The notes under the pieces: generated by a model | What the model saw: only the letters and a program-made list of their open reading frames with translations | What the model was told of the DNA's origin: nothing | Database searches by the model: none | Assembly (NCBI RefSeq): GCF_014649695.1 | Contig: NZ_BMTN01000015.1 | Span: 1 to 64,000 of the forward strand | Source: Streptomyces kurssanovii | Lineage (GTDB): Bacteria > Actinomycetota > Actinomycetes > Streptomycetales > Streptomycetaceae | Direction: 5' to 3' | DNA: 64,000 nucleotides | Shown: positions 7,326-15,898 of the stretch, in pieces | How the letters are laid out: each line of letters starts with the position of its first letter | How positions within the stretch are numbered: position 1 is the first letter of the stretch | Translations under genes and position numbers: made by a program

Positions 7326-9815
7326 TCACCGCATGCGGTTCAGGCTCTCCCGCAGCCTGCGGGCGTCCCGTAGCCGCTGCTCGTACGTCGCGCCCACCCC
7401 GAGCAGGAGCAGGCCCACGAGCGCGGGCGGCAGCCAGCGGGGCAGCGCTCCGACGACCTGCGCGACGTACGGGGCGAGCTCGTGCAGCGCGTCCAGGGCC
7501 AGCACCGCGCCGCCGAGGACGAGCAGCGCCTGCAGCTTCAGCCGGGCGCCGGCCAGGGTCACCGCCAGGGCCGCGAGCCCCAGCAGCAGCGGGCGCAGCC
7601 AGTGCTCGTCGCCCCAGGCGGCGACGAGGCTCGGCACCAGGGTCGCGGCCAGGCCGGGACCGTACGCCGTCCAGGAAGAGGCCTGCGGATCCTTCCGGCG
7701 GCGTAGCACCCCGAGGGCCAGCGCCGCGGCGGTGACGGGCAGGGTGTACGCCTCCGGGGACGTCACCTCGGAGGCCGCCAGCCGGACCCAGGTGGCCGCC
7801 ACGAAGCACACCGCGGCCAGGTAGCCGGCCACCGGGCGTCGCTCCTCCCGCACGGCCGTACCGGCTGCGACGACACCGCAAAGGGCCAGGACCAGGGCCA
7901 GCGTCGGCGCGTCGCCCGACGCGAGGGGCAGCGCGACCAGGCCGGCAGCGGCGCCGGTGATCTCCACGGGCAGTGCGGCGGGGTGGCGGCGCAGCACCGC
8001 GCCGAGCGCCGCGGTGATCGCCGGCACGGTCAACAGCACCAGTGCGGCATGGTGCGCCGGGAGGCCGAGCGCCGCGGCGCCCGCTCCGGCGAGGACGGCC
8101 GCGTAGAAGGTCGCCGTGCAGGCGAGCAGCGCCTGCACCGGACCCTTGGTTCGCAGGGCCGCGAGGGCGAGGGTCCCGACGAGCACGCCGAGGACGACGA
8201 AGGTCGCCGGCCGCGTCGCGAGCGACAGCAGCGCCACGCTCACCGATCCGCCGATTCCGCACACCAGCGCGGTGACCGAGACGTCCCGGAGCCGCACGGT
8301 GGTGGAGAGGGCGAGGACCCCTAGGGTGACGATCAGCTGCCAGGCGACGGCCGCGGAGTGACCGGAGCCGGACACGACCGGCACCGTGACCGCGGCGGCC
8401 CAGGCCGTCGCGACGGCACCGCACCGGGCGGCCGCCCGTATCCGGTCGCCGTTCGCGCGTCGGACCGCCGCAGGAGACCAGGGGGTCCTGGGCAGCCAGG
8501 CCGCAGTGCCGGTGCCGGCGGCAGCGGGCGGGACGGGGGAGTCCTGCCCGGCCTCGACCGGGCGCCGGCCGGAGGCGTCGTCCCGGTAGCGGGCCACGAC
8601 GGCGAGGACCGCCGCGACGGTCAGGAGCGTCAGGGGAGCCGGGAGCAAGGTCGTCGTCGTGGCATCAAGATCCGGCAGGCCGGACCCACCGGACCAGATG
8701 CCGGCCAGCGTCGTCGCCGGACCCGCCAGCGCCAGCGCCGTCAGCGGAAGCGCCGCGAGGAGCGCCCCCGCGTGCACCGCCGCCGCGGCCCCGGCGAGGC
8801 CGGGAAGGAGCCGCCGCGGCAGCGGGGTCCGTACGGCGCCCAGCACAACCACCGCGCAGAGCAGGTACCCGAGCACTGCCCAGCCACCCGGTACCGCGGC
8901 GCGGATCACGCCGCCGACGCCCGCCACCACGGCCAGGCCCGCAACGGCGGAGACCCAGGCGGCGGAGGTGCGCCACGCCGCGAGGAGGGCGACGGCCGCC
9001 GCCACGGTCAGCAGCACCGCCGGGCCGGCGGCAGCCGCGGCATCGTCCGCCGTCAGCGACCTGAGCACGCCGGTCAGCAACGCCCCGCCGCCCGTCGTCG
9101 CGGCCACCGTCCAGGCGACCACCTTCACGGCGGCCGGACGCGTCCACAGCACGACGGCGACATCCAGCGCGGCGGTCAGCAGCAGCGCCCACTCGATCGG
9201 CGGCGCGGCAGCGTCCGCGGTCAGCGCCCAGAGCGGCAGCGGGAGCTGCGCGGCCACGACGGCGGCCGGCAGCGGGGTCCGCAGCCGGGGCAGCGCCAGG
9301 CCGTACGACGACCACACCGCCGCGAGCGCCGCGGACGCCAGGGCCGAGTATCCGAGCCCGTCCGTCTCCGGCAGGCCCACCCGGTGCAGGGCGTACGCGT
9401 CGAGCACCGTCAGCACCAGCCCGAGCACGGCCAGGGACTCGGCCGTGGCGAAGAGACCCTTGCGCAGCAGGACCACCGGCGTGCCGAGAGCGGCGACCGT
9501 CACGGCGCCGAGCACCGCCGAACGGCCGCCGATGCCCATCTCGCCCCAGCTGACGAGGGTGAACGCGATCGCCGCGATCGCCAGCAGCAGCCCGCCGAGC
9601 GTCAGCAGCAGGTTCTGCACGCCGGGCGGCGACGTCTCGGCCGGGGAGGGCGCGGCGAAGGGCCGGCCGGAACCGGCGGGCGGCGGGGCGGCGGGCCGCA
9701 GCGCGGCGAGCAGCCAGGCCCTGCGGGCCAGCAACTGCGCGCGCCGCGCCTCCAGTTGGCGCAGCTCACGGTCGAGTGTCGCCAGTTCCTCGGCCGGTGG
9801 TGGCACGTTCTCCAT
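7326..9815 (-). CDS. large polytopic membrane protein (SCO7613 C-terminal-type), unknown function
   Basis: An 829-residue protein. Residues 1-40 form a short helical, probably coiled-coil start (ELATLDRELRQLEARRAQLLARR), then a Pro/Ala linker, then some 20 or more Ala/Leu/Val-rich transmembrane helices to the end (last helix PALVGLLLLGVGATYEQ). It resembles the actinobacterial SCO7613 C-terminal-domain membrane proteins. No catalytic motif stands out. The ATG at 9815 (MENVPPP) is preferred over 9866, which adds a non-conserved-looking extension. The gene lies between two identical tRNA-Val genes. Confidence 0.8.
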   Translation of the reverse strand: MENVPPPAEELATLDRELRQLEARRAQLLARRAWLLAALRPAAPPPAGSGRPFAAPSPAETSPPGVQNLLLTLGGLLLAIAAIAFTLVSWGEMGIGGRSAVLGAVTVAALGTPVVLLRKGLFATAESLAVLGLVLTVLDAYALHRVGLPETDGLGYSALASAALAAVWSSYGLALPRLRTPLPAAVVAAQLPLPLWALTADAAAPPIEWALLLTAALDVAVVLWTRPAAVKVVAWTVAATTGGGALLTGVLRSLTADDAAAAAGPAVLLTVAAAVALLAAWRTSAAWVSAVAGLAVVAGVGGVIRAAVPGGWAVLGYLLCAVVVLGAVRTPLPRRLLPGLAGAAAAVHAGALLAALPLTALALAGPATTLAGIWSGGSGLPDLDATTTTLLPAPLTLLTVAAVLAVVARYRDDASGRRPVEAGQDSPVPPAAAGTGTAAWLPRTPWSPAAVRRANGDRIRAAARCGAVATAWAAAVTVPVVSGSGHSAAVAWQLIVTLGVLALSTTVRLRDVSVTALVCGIGGSVSVALLSLATRPATFVVLGVLVGTLALAALRTKGPVQALLACTATFYAAVLAGAGAAALGLPAHHAALVLLTVPAITAALGAVLRRHPAALPVEITGAAAGLVALPLASGDAPTLALVLALCGVVAAGTAVREERRPVAGYLAAVCFVAATWVRLAASEVTSPEAYTLPVTAAALALGVLRRRKDPQASSWTAYGPGLAATLVPSLVAAWGDEHWLRPLLLGLAALAVTLAGARLKLQALLVLGGAVLALDALHELAPYVAQVVGALPRWLPPALVGLLLLGVGATYEQRLRDARRLRESLNRMR

Positions 9816-9908
9816 GGCCGAAGTGTGGCCCCGGCCACAGCCGGCGGCATGGGTGCGGATACTCAATTTCCGGTGAGTACCGACCGGCAGGTGGCGCAGA
9901 CTGGCCCC

Positions 9909-10355
9909 ATGGACTGGTGCCGTTACCGCTTCCGCAGCGTCTGGGACCTGCCCGCCGCGCCCGGCGACGTCTACGAGGCGCTGTCACGGGTGGAGGACTA
10001 TCCCCGGTGGTGGCCGCAGGTGCGCGAGGTGACGGAGGTCGAGGAAGGGGCCGGGACCGCCCGGTTCCGCTCGTTCCTTCCGTACGACCTGCGCGTCACG
10101 GGCCGCACGCGGCGCAGCGATCCGGTGCACGGTGTGCTGGAGGTAGGGATGGCCGGGGACCTCGAGGGCTGGTCGCGATGGACCGTGCGGGCCGGCGGCA
10201 GGGGTACCCGCGCGCTGTACGAGCAGGAGGTCGTCGTGCGAAGGCCCCTGATGAGACGGCTCTCCATCCCGTGCCGCCCGGTGTTCCGGGCCAACCACGC
10301 GTTCATGATGCGCAGTGGGAGGCGGGGCCTGGAGGCCTACCTGGAAGGAGTTTGA
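9909..10355 (+). CDS. SRPBCC-family (polyketide cyclase/START-like) protein
   Basis: A 148-residue protein of the SRPBCC lipid-binding fold. The sequence WDLPAAPGDVYEALSRVEDYPRWWPQVREV is the typical N-terminal strand-helix with its aromatic Y-x-R-W-W motif. The C-terminal helix runs to EAYLEGV. A hydrophobic ligand is expected but unknown. CAGACT lies 6 nt before the ATG, a weak -10 that may make it leaderless. It is divergent from the large membrane protein and followed by tRNA-Val. Confidence 0.85.
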   Translation: MDWCRYRFRSVWDLPAAPGDVYEALSRVEDYPRWWPQVREVTEVEEGAGTARFRSFLPYDLRVTGRTRRSDPVHGVLEVGMAGDLEGWSRWTVRAGGRGTRALYEQEVVVRRPLMRRLSIPCRPVFRANHAFMMRSGRRGLEAYLEGV

Positions 10356-10394
10356 ACCCAGCCCGCGGTGCCCTGTATTGTTCAGTCCGTTCCC

Positions 10395-10466
10395 GGGCGA
10401 TTAGCTCAGTGGGAGAGCGCTTCGTTCACACCGAAGAGGTCACTGGTTCGAACCCAGTATCGCCCA
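10395..10466 (+). tRNA. tRNA-Val (CAC), copy 2
   Basis: Identical in sequence to the tRNA at 7195-7266, exactly 3,200 nt downstream. Anticodon CAC in loop TTCACAC, no encoded CCA. Confidence 0.97.
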
Positions 10467-10472
10467 CCGGGA

Positions 10473-10503
10473 GAGGCCGGTCCGTCGTCGACGGACCGGC
10501 CTC
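10473..10503. terminator. tRNA-Val terminator hairpin
   Basis: GAGGCCGGTCCGTC (10473-10486) pairs perfectly with GACGGACCGGCCTC (10490-10503) around a 3-nt loop. ACTTGTT follows. It lies between the tRNA and the convergent exonuclease gene. Confidence 0.85.
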
Positions 10504-10516
10504 ACTTGTTCCACCG

Positions 10517-11242
10517 TCAGGCCGCGGCCGCCAGCCCCGGCCGCAGCGGCCACGCGGGATCGACCGTCTCCGGCGTACCGCTGCGGGCGAACCACGCCTG
10601 GAGACCGCGTGCCTGAGCCGCGTGCCACACCGCCTGGAGCGTGTGCAGTTCCGCCGGCGACAGCCGCTCCAGACGCGCGTTGAAACGCCGCCCCACCGCC
10701 CGTACGACCTCCAGCGCCGCCAGCGCGTCGGCCGCCGCGTCGTGCGCCCCGTCGAGCACCACCTCGTACTGCGCGCACAGGTCCGTGAGCGTCCGCCGCC
10801 CCTTGCGGTAGCGGTCCAGATGCTTGTCCAGCACCCGGGGATCCAGCACGCACAGCGGTGAGCGGTCCAGGTAACGGCTCAGCGACGACGCCCGATGCCT
10901 CTTCAACTCCCGGTCCAGCAGCGTCAGATCGAACGGCGCGTTCATCACCACCAGCGGCCGGCCCGCCGCGCACTGCTCGGCCAGCGACCTGGCTATCTCC
11001 TCCATCACCGGCGCGGGCCAACGGCCGTTGCGCTGAAGGTGGTCGTCGGTGAGGCCGTGCACCTCGATCGCGCCCGGCGGCACGGGCACACCGGGATTCA
11101 CCAGCCAGCGTGTGATCCGCGGCCGCCCGCCGGGCGAATCCTGGACCACGACCGCCGCGGACACGATGCGGTCCTCCTCGACGTCCACTCCGGTTGTCTC
11201 TGTGTCAAATGCGGCCAGAGGGCCGTCATACCAGTGCGTCAT
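10517..11242 (-). CDS. DEDDh 3'-5' exonuclease (DnaQ/epsilon-like)
   Basis: A 241-residue exonuclease of the DEDDh class. ExoI motif FDTETTG holds the first Asp-Glu pair. ExoII motif NAPFDLTLL holds an Asp. ExoIII motif HDAAADALAALEV holds the catalytic His and last Asp. A two-metal 3'-5' DNA or RNA exonuclease is expected. The C-terminal 60 residues (SPAELHTLQAVWHAAQARG...) are an actinobacterial extension of unknown role. The start at 11242 places the ExoI motif near residue 13, as is usual. It is divergent from the DUF4365 gene, 121 nt away. Confidence 0.92.
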   Translation of the reverse strand: MTHWYDGPLAAFDTETTGVDVEEDRIVSAAVVVQDSPGGRPRITRWLVNPGVPVPPGAIEVHGLTDDHLQRNGRWPAPVMEEIARSLAEQCAAGRPLVVMNAPFDLTLLDRELKRHRASSLSRYLDRSPLCVLDPRVLDKHLDRYRKGRRTLTDLCAQYEVVLDGAHDAAADALAALEVVRAVGRRFNARLERLSPAELHTLQAVWHAAQARGLQAWFARSGTPETVDPAWPLRPGLAAAA

Positions 11243-11363
11243 CCGCGAACTCCTCGCACGTACCCGGCAGATGGCGACAACCCCTGCCCGAATCGGTGAT
11301 ACCCGGGCTGTTTGCACCGTACGCAGGCCGGTGACAACACAGGTGACGGGGAAGGAAATTGCC

Positions 11364-11954
11364 ATGGCGCTCGCCCAGCCCGAGCCGGGAGGTCTGTCCC
11401 CCGCAAGCGGGAGGCGCCCCCCGCCCCAGCGGACGCCCCCGCTGCGCGGAGCACTCGCCACCACCGCCTGCATGGAGACGCTCCAGGTGGGCTATCTGCA
11501 CGCCGTCGCGGCCGCGGCGGGGTGCTCGCTCTCCCAGCCGTTCCCCGACAACGGGATCGACTGGCACCTCAGCCACAGTTCGGCCGGACATACGGTCGAC
11601 GACGAAGTGACCATCAAGGTGCAGCTCAAGTGCACCTACCAGATCCCACCGCACCCGCCGGGGCCCGCGTTCTCGTTCACCCTCGACAACGACCACCTGG
11701 TGAAGCTGGCCCGCACCCCCGTCTCGGTGCACAAGATCCTGGTCGTGATGCTCGTCCCGAGAACCCCGGACGAATGGCTGCGGGCCAGCCACGACCGGCT
11801 CGACCTGAGGCACTGCTGCTACTGGACCAACCTGGCCGGTCACGCCGTGACCGGCAGGCACCGGACCACCGTGCGCATCCCGACCTCGCGGATCTTCGAC
11901 GACCGGGCGCTCTGCGAGATCATGACGCGCGTCGGGGCGGGAGGGAGACCCTGA
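11364..11954 (+). CDS. DUF4365 protein, PD-(D/E)XK nuclease-like
   Basis: A 196-residue DUF4365 protein. After a Pro-rich N-terminus (1-35), residues 36-55 form the opening helix (METLQVGYLHAVAAAAGCSL). D62-N-G-I-D66 and I84-K-V-Q-L-K89 then give a D...QxK arrangement, as in degenerate or variant PD-(D/E)XK nuclease folds. The C-terminal half contains the HCCYWTNL segment. GAAGGA lies 7 nt before the ATG. The stop overlaps the start of the next gene (TGATG), so the two are coupled. Nuclease activity is inferred, not shown. Confidence 0.75.
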   Translation: MALAQPEPGGLSPASGRRPPPQRTPPLRGALATTACMETLQVGYLHAVAAAAGCSLSQPFPDNGIDWHLSHSSAGHTVDDEVTIKVQLKCTYQIPPHPPGPAFSFTLDNDHLVKLARTPVSVHKILVVMLVPRTPDEWLRASHDRLDLRHCCYWTNLAGHAVTGRHRTTVRIPTSRIFDDRALCEIMTRVGAGGRP

Positions 11955-13198
11955 TGCACCGGCCCTTCGACGACCATGTGCGTCCGCACCCGAGCGCCGC
12001 GGAGCCCCCGGGCCCCTGGCGCGGGGCGGCGGAACCCGATCCCGCGGACGTCGACCCCGTCGTCCTCGGCGCGCTCCTGGACCGGCACGGCTGGCGCCGC
12101 CGCGGCGGCGCCGCGGGCCGCTACACCCGCTGGACCCCGCCCGGGCCGTCGACCGGCGGCACCAGCCTGCTCGTGCCGGAGAGCAAGGCCTTCCCCGACT
12201 GCGAGGACCTGCTCGGCGAGGCCATCACCGCCCTCGTCCGCAGCGCCGCGCCCTCCGCCAGGGACGTCCTCGTCGGACTCACCGTCCCCAGCGACGAGAT
12301 CCGCTGGTGGCGCGACACCCCCGCGGGCGGCCCCTCGGGCACCGCCTCATGGACCGTCCAGGAACAGCTCCGTTCCGCCGCCCGGCAGATGCTGCTCGCC
12401 GGCGCGCTCGCCGCCCGCGAACGCGCCGGCTACTACGGCGGGCGCCACCGCAGGCAGGCGCAGGCACTGCTCGACGGCGTCCTCGTCGGACCGGCGCCGG
12501 GCGGCCGTTCCCTGACCGCCTTCGTGCCCGTCGACTCCGGGCGGGCACTGGCCGTACGGCTCTGCCACGCCGTGCAGGCCACCAGGGAGGCCATCGACTA
12601 CCAGCGGGCGACGGGCGGCACCGAGGCGTTCGACGCGGCGGTCAGGGCCGGGGTGAGCCGCGAACTCACCGAAGCGGTCATCGCGCTCGTGCGCGGCTCC
12701 GAAGGGGCCCGCGTCGCCGTCGAATGGTCACCGGCCGCCGGGGTCCCGCAGGGCTGCGCCGCCCGCATGGAACCGGTCGAGTTCTCACCGGGCGACCTGC
12801 CCGTACTGCGCGCGGCCGGTGCCCGCTACCTCCAGGACGAACCGTCCGTGCCGGTACGGATCACCGGCACGGTGGTGCGGATGCGGCGCTCGGGACCGCG
12901 TGGCGCCGGCACCGTACGGCTGCGGGTGCTGGCGGGCGCCGACGTCCCGCACGTGCGCGTGGCGCTCGACGAGGACGACTACCGCACGGCCGGCCAGGCC
13001 CACCTGGTGGGACTGCCGATCCGGGTGGCGGGACGGCTGGAGAGCCGGGGCGGTTTCCGCCGGCTGAGCGACGCGTCAGGGGTGGCGCCCGTGCCGGTCG
13101 ACGAGGCGGAGCGCGACCGGCTGATGAAGTCGCTCCAGGAGAATCCGGACTTCTTCGAGGAGGCGGGCGAGCAGGGGAGCGAGGGGACGCCGCCATAA
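11954..13198 (+). CDS. uncharacterised protein coupled to the DUF4365 gene
   Basis: A 414-residue soluble protein that I do not recognise. Residues 30-60 (DPVVLGALLDRHGWRRRGG) look like a short N-terminal domain. The middle is helical (EQLRSAARQMLLAGALAARERAGYYGGRHRR). Residues about 300-395 form a beta-rich stretch (VPVRITGTVVRMRRSG, RVALDEDDY, GLPIRVAGRLESRGGFRRL) that could be an OB-like domain. Its start overlaps the upstream stop, so the two proteins are likely made in a fixed ratio. No catalytic motif is evident. Confidence 0.75.
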   Translation: MHRPFDDHVRPHPSAAEPPGPWRGAAEPDPADVDPVVLGALLDRHGWRRRGGAAGRYTRWTPPGPSTGGTSLLVPESKAFPDCEDLLGEAITALVRSAAPSARDVLVGLTVPSDEIRWWRDTPAGGPSGTASWTVQEQLRSAARQMLLAGALAARERAGYYGGRHRRQAQALLDGVLVGPAPGGRSLTAFVPVDSGRALAVRLCHAVQATREAIDYQRATGGTEAFDAAVRAGVSRELTEAVIALVRGSEGARVAVEWSPAAGVPQGCAARMEPVEFSPGDLPVLRAAGARYLQDEPSVPVRITGTVVRMRRSGPRGAGTVRLRVLAGADVPHVRVALDEDDYRTAGQAHLVGLPIRVAGRLESRGGFRRLSDASGVAPVPVDEAERDRLMKSLQENPDFFEEAGEQGSEGTPP

Positions 13199-13230
13199 CC
13201 GTTTCGCGAGCGGTCCCTCCGGCTCGGTAC

Positions 13231-13258
13231 GATTCCGAGTGCGTACGCACTACGAATC
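13231..13258. promoter_or_regulatory. 28-nt near-palindrome in the thrS leader
   Basis: A perfect 14-nt core AGTGCGTACGCACT (13238-13251) is flanked by GATTC (13231-13235) and GAATC (13254-13258), so 24 of 28 positions are self-complementary. A -10-like TACGAT lies at 13229-13234, so the dyad would overlap a start point near 13241. It could be an operator or an RNA hairpin. Confidence 0.5.
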
Positions 13259-13291
13259 GGGTACGCGCCCGCCTTCAGTCAGGAGAGACCG

Positions 13292-15265
13292 GTGTCAGAC
13301 GTCCGTGTGATCATCCAACGCGATTCCGAGCGGGAAGAGCGCGTGGTGACGACGGGCACTACGGCCGCCGACCTCTTCCCCGAGCGCACCGTCGTCGCCG
13401 CCCGCGTGGGCGGGGAGCTGAAGGACCTCGCGTACGAGCCGAAGGACGGCGAGGAGGTCGAGCCCGTCGAGATCTCCTCGGAGGACGGCCTCAACATCCT
13501 GCGCCACTCCACCGCGCACGTCATGGCCCAGGCCGTGCAGGAGCTCTTCCCCGAGGCGAAGCTCGGCATCGGGCCGCCGGTCAAGGACGGCTTCTACTAC
13601 GACTTCGACGTCGAGAAGCCCTTCCACCCCGATGACCTCAAGGCCATCGAGAAGAAGATGCAGGAGATCCAGAAGCGCGGCCAGCGCTTCTCGCGCCGTG
13701 TCGTCACCGACGAGGCGGCACGCGAGGAGCTCGCGGACGAGCCGTACAAGCTGGAGCTCATCGGCCTCAAGGGCTCCGCGTCCTCCGACGACGGCGCGGA
13801 CGTGGAGGTCGGCGCGGGCGAGCTGACGATCTACGACAACCTGGACGCCAAGACCGGCGAGCTGTGCTGGAAGGACCTCTGCCGTGGTCCGCACCTGCCC
13901 ACGACCCGGAACATCCCGGCGTTCAAGCTGATGCGCAACGCCGCCGCGTACTGGCGCGGCAGCGAGAAGAACCCGATGCTCCAGCGCATCTACGGCACCG
14001 CCTGGCCGTCGAAGGAAGAGCTCAAGGCGCACCTCGAGTTCCTCGCGGAGGCGGAGAAGCGCGACCACCGCAAGCTGGGCAACGAGCTCGACCTCTTCTC
14101 CATCCCGGAGCAGATCGGTTCCGGCCTCGCGGTCTTCCACCCCAAGGGCGGCATCATCCGCCGGGTCATGGAGGACTACAGCCGCAAGCGGCACGAGGAG
14201 GAGGGCTACGAGTTCGTCTACACCCCCCACGCCACCAAGGGGAAGCTCTTCGAGACCTCGGGCCACCTGGACTGGTACGCCGACGGCATGTACCCGCCCA
14301 TGCAGCTCGACGAGGGCGTGGACTACTACCTCAAGCCCATGAACTGCCCGATGCACAACCTGATCTTCGACGCGCGCGGGCGTTCGTACCGTGAACTGCC
14401 GCTGCGCCTCTTCGAGTTCGGGACTGTGTACCGGTACGAGAAGTCGGGCGTCGTGCACGGCCTCACCCGTGCCCGCGGTTTCACGCAGGACGACGCGCAC
14501 ATCTACTGCACCAAGGAGCAGATGGCGGACGAGCTCGACTCGACGCTGACCTTCGTGCTGAACCTGCTGCGCGACTACGGTCTGACCGACTTCTACCTGG
14601 AGCTGTCCACCAAGGACCCGGAGAAGTTCGTCGGCTCCGACGAGGTCTGGGAGGAGGCTACCGAGACGCTGCGGCAGGTGGCCGAGAAGCAGGGCCTCCC
14701 GCTGGTCCCGGACCCGGGCGGCGCCGCGTTCTACGGGCCGAAGATCTCCGTCCAGGCGAAGGACGCCATCGGCCGTACCTGGCAGATGTCGACGGTGCAG
14801 CTCGACTTCAACCTGCCGGAGCGCTTCGACCTGGAGTACACCGGCCCGGACGGCACCAAGCAGCGTCCGGTGATGATCCACCGCGCGCTGTTCGGTTCGA
14901 TCGAGCGGTTCTTCGCGGTTCTGCTGGAGCACTACGCGGGCGCGATGCCGCCGTGGCTGGCGCCGGTGCAGGCGGTCGGCATCCCGATCGGCGACGCGCA
15001 CGTCGAGTATCTGCAGGCCTTCGCGGCGGACGCCAGGAAGAAGGGCATGCGCGTCGAGGTGGACTCCTCCTCGGACCGGATGCAGAAGAAGATCCGCAAC
15101 CACCAGAAGCTGAAGGTCCCGTTCATGATCATCGTCGGTGACGACGACATGAACGCCGGCACGGTCTCCTTCCGCTACCGCGACGGTTCGCAGGAGAACG
15201 GCATCCCGCGTGAGGACGCCCTGGCGAAGATCGCCGACGTGGTGGAGCGCCGCGTCCAGGTCTGA
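13292..15265 (+). CDS. thrS: threonyl-tRNA synthetase
   Basis: A 657-residue class II synthetase that charges tRNA-Thr. In order: N-terminal TGS-like domain (1-65), editing domain with [10 protein letters not shown] near residue 75, catalytic core with the FYYDFD and MNCPMHNLI segments and motif 2 at about 375-400, and the anticodon-binding domain ([18 protein letters not shown] onward). The GTG at 13292 has AGGAGAG upstream. A near-palindrome precedes it. No T-box is visible. A hairpin terminator follows. Confidence 0.97.
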   Translation: MSDVRVIIQRDSEREERVVTTGTTAADLFPERTVVAARVGGELKDLAYEPKDGEEVEPVEISSEDGLNILRHSTAHVMAQAVQELFPEAKLGIGPPVKDGFYYDFDVEKPFHPDDLKAIEKKMQEIQKRGQRFSRRVVTDEAAREELADEPYKLELIGLKGSASSDDGADVEVGAGELTIYDNLDAKTGELCWKDLCRGPHLPTTRNIPAFKLMRNAAAYWRGSEKNPMLQRIYGTAWPSKEELKAHLEFLAEAEKRDHRKLGNELDLFSIPEQIGSGLAVFHPKGGIIRRVMEDYSRKRHEEEGYEFVYTPHATKGKLFETSGHLDWYADGMYPPMQLDEGVDYYLKPMNCPMHNLIFDARGRSYRELPLRLFEFGTVYRYEKSGVVHGLTRARGFTQDDAHIYCTKEQMADELDSTLTFVLNLLRDYGLTDFYLELSTKDPEKFVGSDEVWEEATETLRQVAEKQGLPLVPDPGGAAFYGPKISVQAKDAIGRTWQMSTVQLDFNLPERFDLEYTGPDGTKQRPVMIHRALFGSIERFFAVLLEHYAGAMPPWLAPVQAVGIPIGDAHVEYLQAFAADARKKGMRVEVDSSSDRMQKKIRNHQKLKVPFMIIVGDDDMNAGTVSFRYRDGSQENGIPREDALAKIADVVERRVQV

Positions 15266-15270
15266 GTCCG

Positions 15271-15310
15271 GCGGCGAGGGGCGGTCCCTTACGGGGCCGC
15301 CCCTCGCCGC
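15271..15310 (+). terminator. thrS terminator hairpin
   Basis: GCGGCGAGGGGCGG (15271-15284) pairs perfectly with 15297-15310 around a 12-nt loop, beginning 5 nt after the thrS stop. No T-run. Confidence 0.8.
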
Positions 15311-15330
15311 ATGCCGCGAGCAGCGCCGAA

Positions 15331-15336
15331 TATGCT
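15331..15336 (+). promoter_or_regulatory. -10-like hexamer of the HIT gene (leaderless)
   Basis: TATGCT ends 7 nt before the ATG at 15344, with no Shine-Dalgarno sequence. This fixes the start at MTTEQ and suggests a promoter separate from thrS. Confidence 0.5.
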
Positions 15337-15343
15337 GGCCCGC

Positions 15344-15895
15344 ATGACGACAGAGCAGCCGGAGCAGCAGATCGGAGTCGGGACGCCTGACGCGTTCCAG
15401 CGACTGTGGACGCCCCATCGGATGGCGTACATCCAGGGCGAGAACAAGCCCACGGGTCCCGGTTCCGGGGACGGCTGCCCGTTCTGCTCGATCCCCGCCA
15501 AGAGCGACGAGGACGGCCTGGTCATCGCCCGGGGGGAGCGCGTCTACGCCGTGCTCAACCTCTACCCGTACAACGGCGGGCACCTGATGATCGTCCCGTT
15601 CCGCCATGTCGCCGACTACACGGACCTGGACGACGCCGAGACCGCCGAGCTCGCCGAGCTGACGAAGCAGGCGATGACCGCGCTGCGCGCGGCGTCCGGC
15701 GCGCACGGGTTCAACATCGGCCTGAACCAGGGCTCCGCGGCGGGCGCCGGTATCGCCGCCCACCTGCATCAGCACATCGTGCCGCGCTGGGGCGGCGACA
15801 CCAACTTCATGCCGGTCATCGGCAACACCAAGGTGCTGCCCCAGCTGCTCGGCGACACCCGCAGGATGCTCGCCGAGCACTGGCCGAAGGGCTGA
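15344..15895 (+). CDS. HIT-family nucleotide hydrolase/phosphorylase
   Basis: A 183-residue histidine-triad protein. The catalytic triad is HLHQHIVPRW near residue 145, and an N-terminal CPFCSIP motif provides two cysteines. This C-P-F-C plus HIT layout is found in actinobacterial Ap4A phosphorylase-like HIT proteins, so diadenosine polyphosphates are a reasonable but unproven substrate. It follows thrS, a possible source of Ap4A. The start is taken at the ATG with a -10-like TATGCT 7 nt upstream. Confidence 0.88.
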   Translation: MTTEQPEQQIGVGTPDAFQRLWTPHRMAYIQGENKPTGPGSGDGCPFCSIPAKSDEDGLVIARGERVYAVLNLYPYNGGHLMIVPFRHVADYTDLDDAETAELAELTKQAMTALRAASGAHGFNIGLNQGSAAGAGIAAHLHQHIVPRWGGDTNFMPVIGNTKVLPQLLGDTRRMLAEHWPKG

Positions 15896-15898
15896 CGC

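Noticed and set aside
7195-10466. Interval between identical tRNA-Val genes as a mobile island
   Set aside because: No integrase or transposase and no base-composition shift. It looks like a simple tRNA duplication.
13199-13291. T-box riboswitch ahead of thrS
   Set aside because: The gap is only 93 nt, with no T-box sequence or antiterminator. Only the dyad is visible.
13295-15880. 861-codon open frame antisense to thrS
   Set aside because: It mirrors thrS and the HIT gene on the other strand. High third-position GC opens long antisense frames. No family features.
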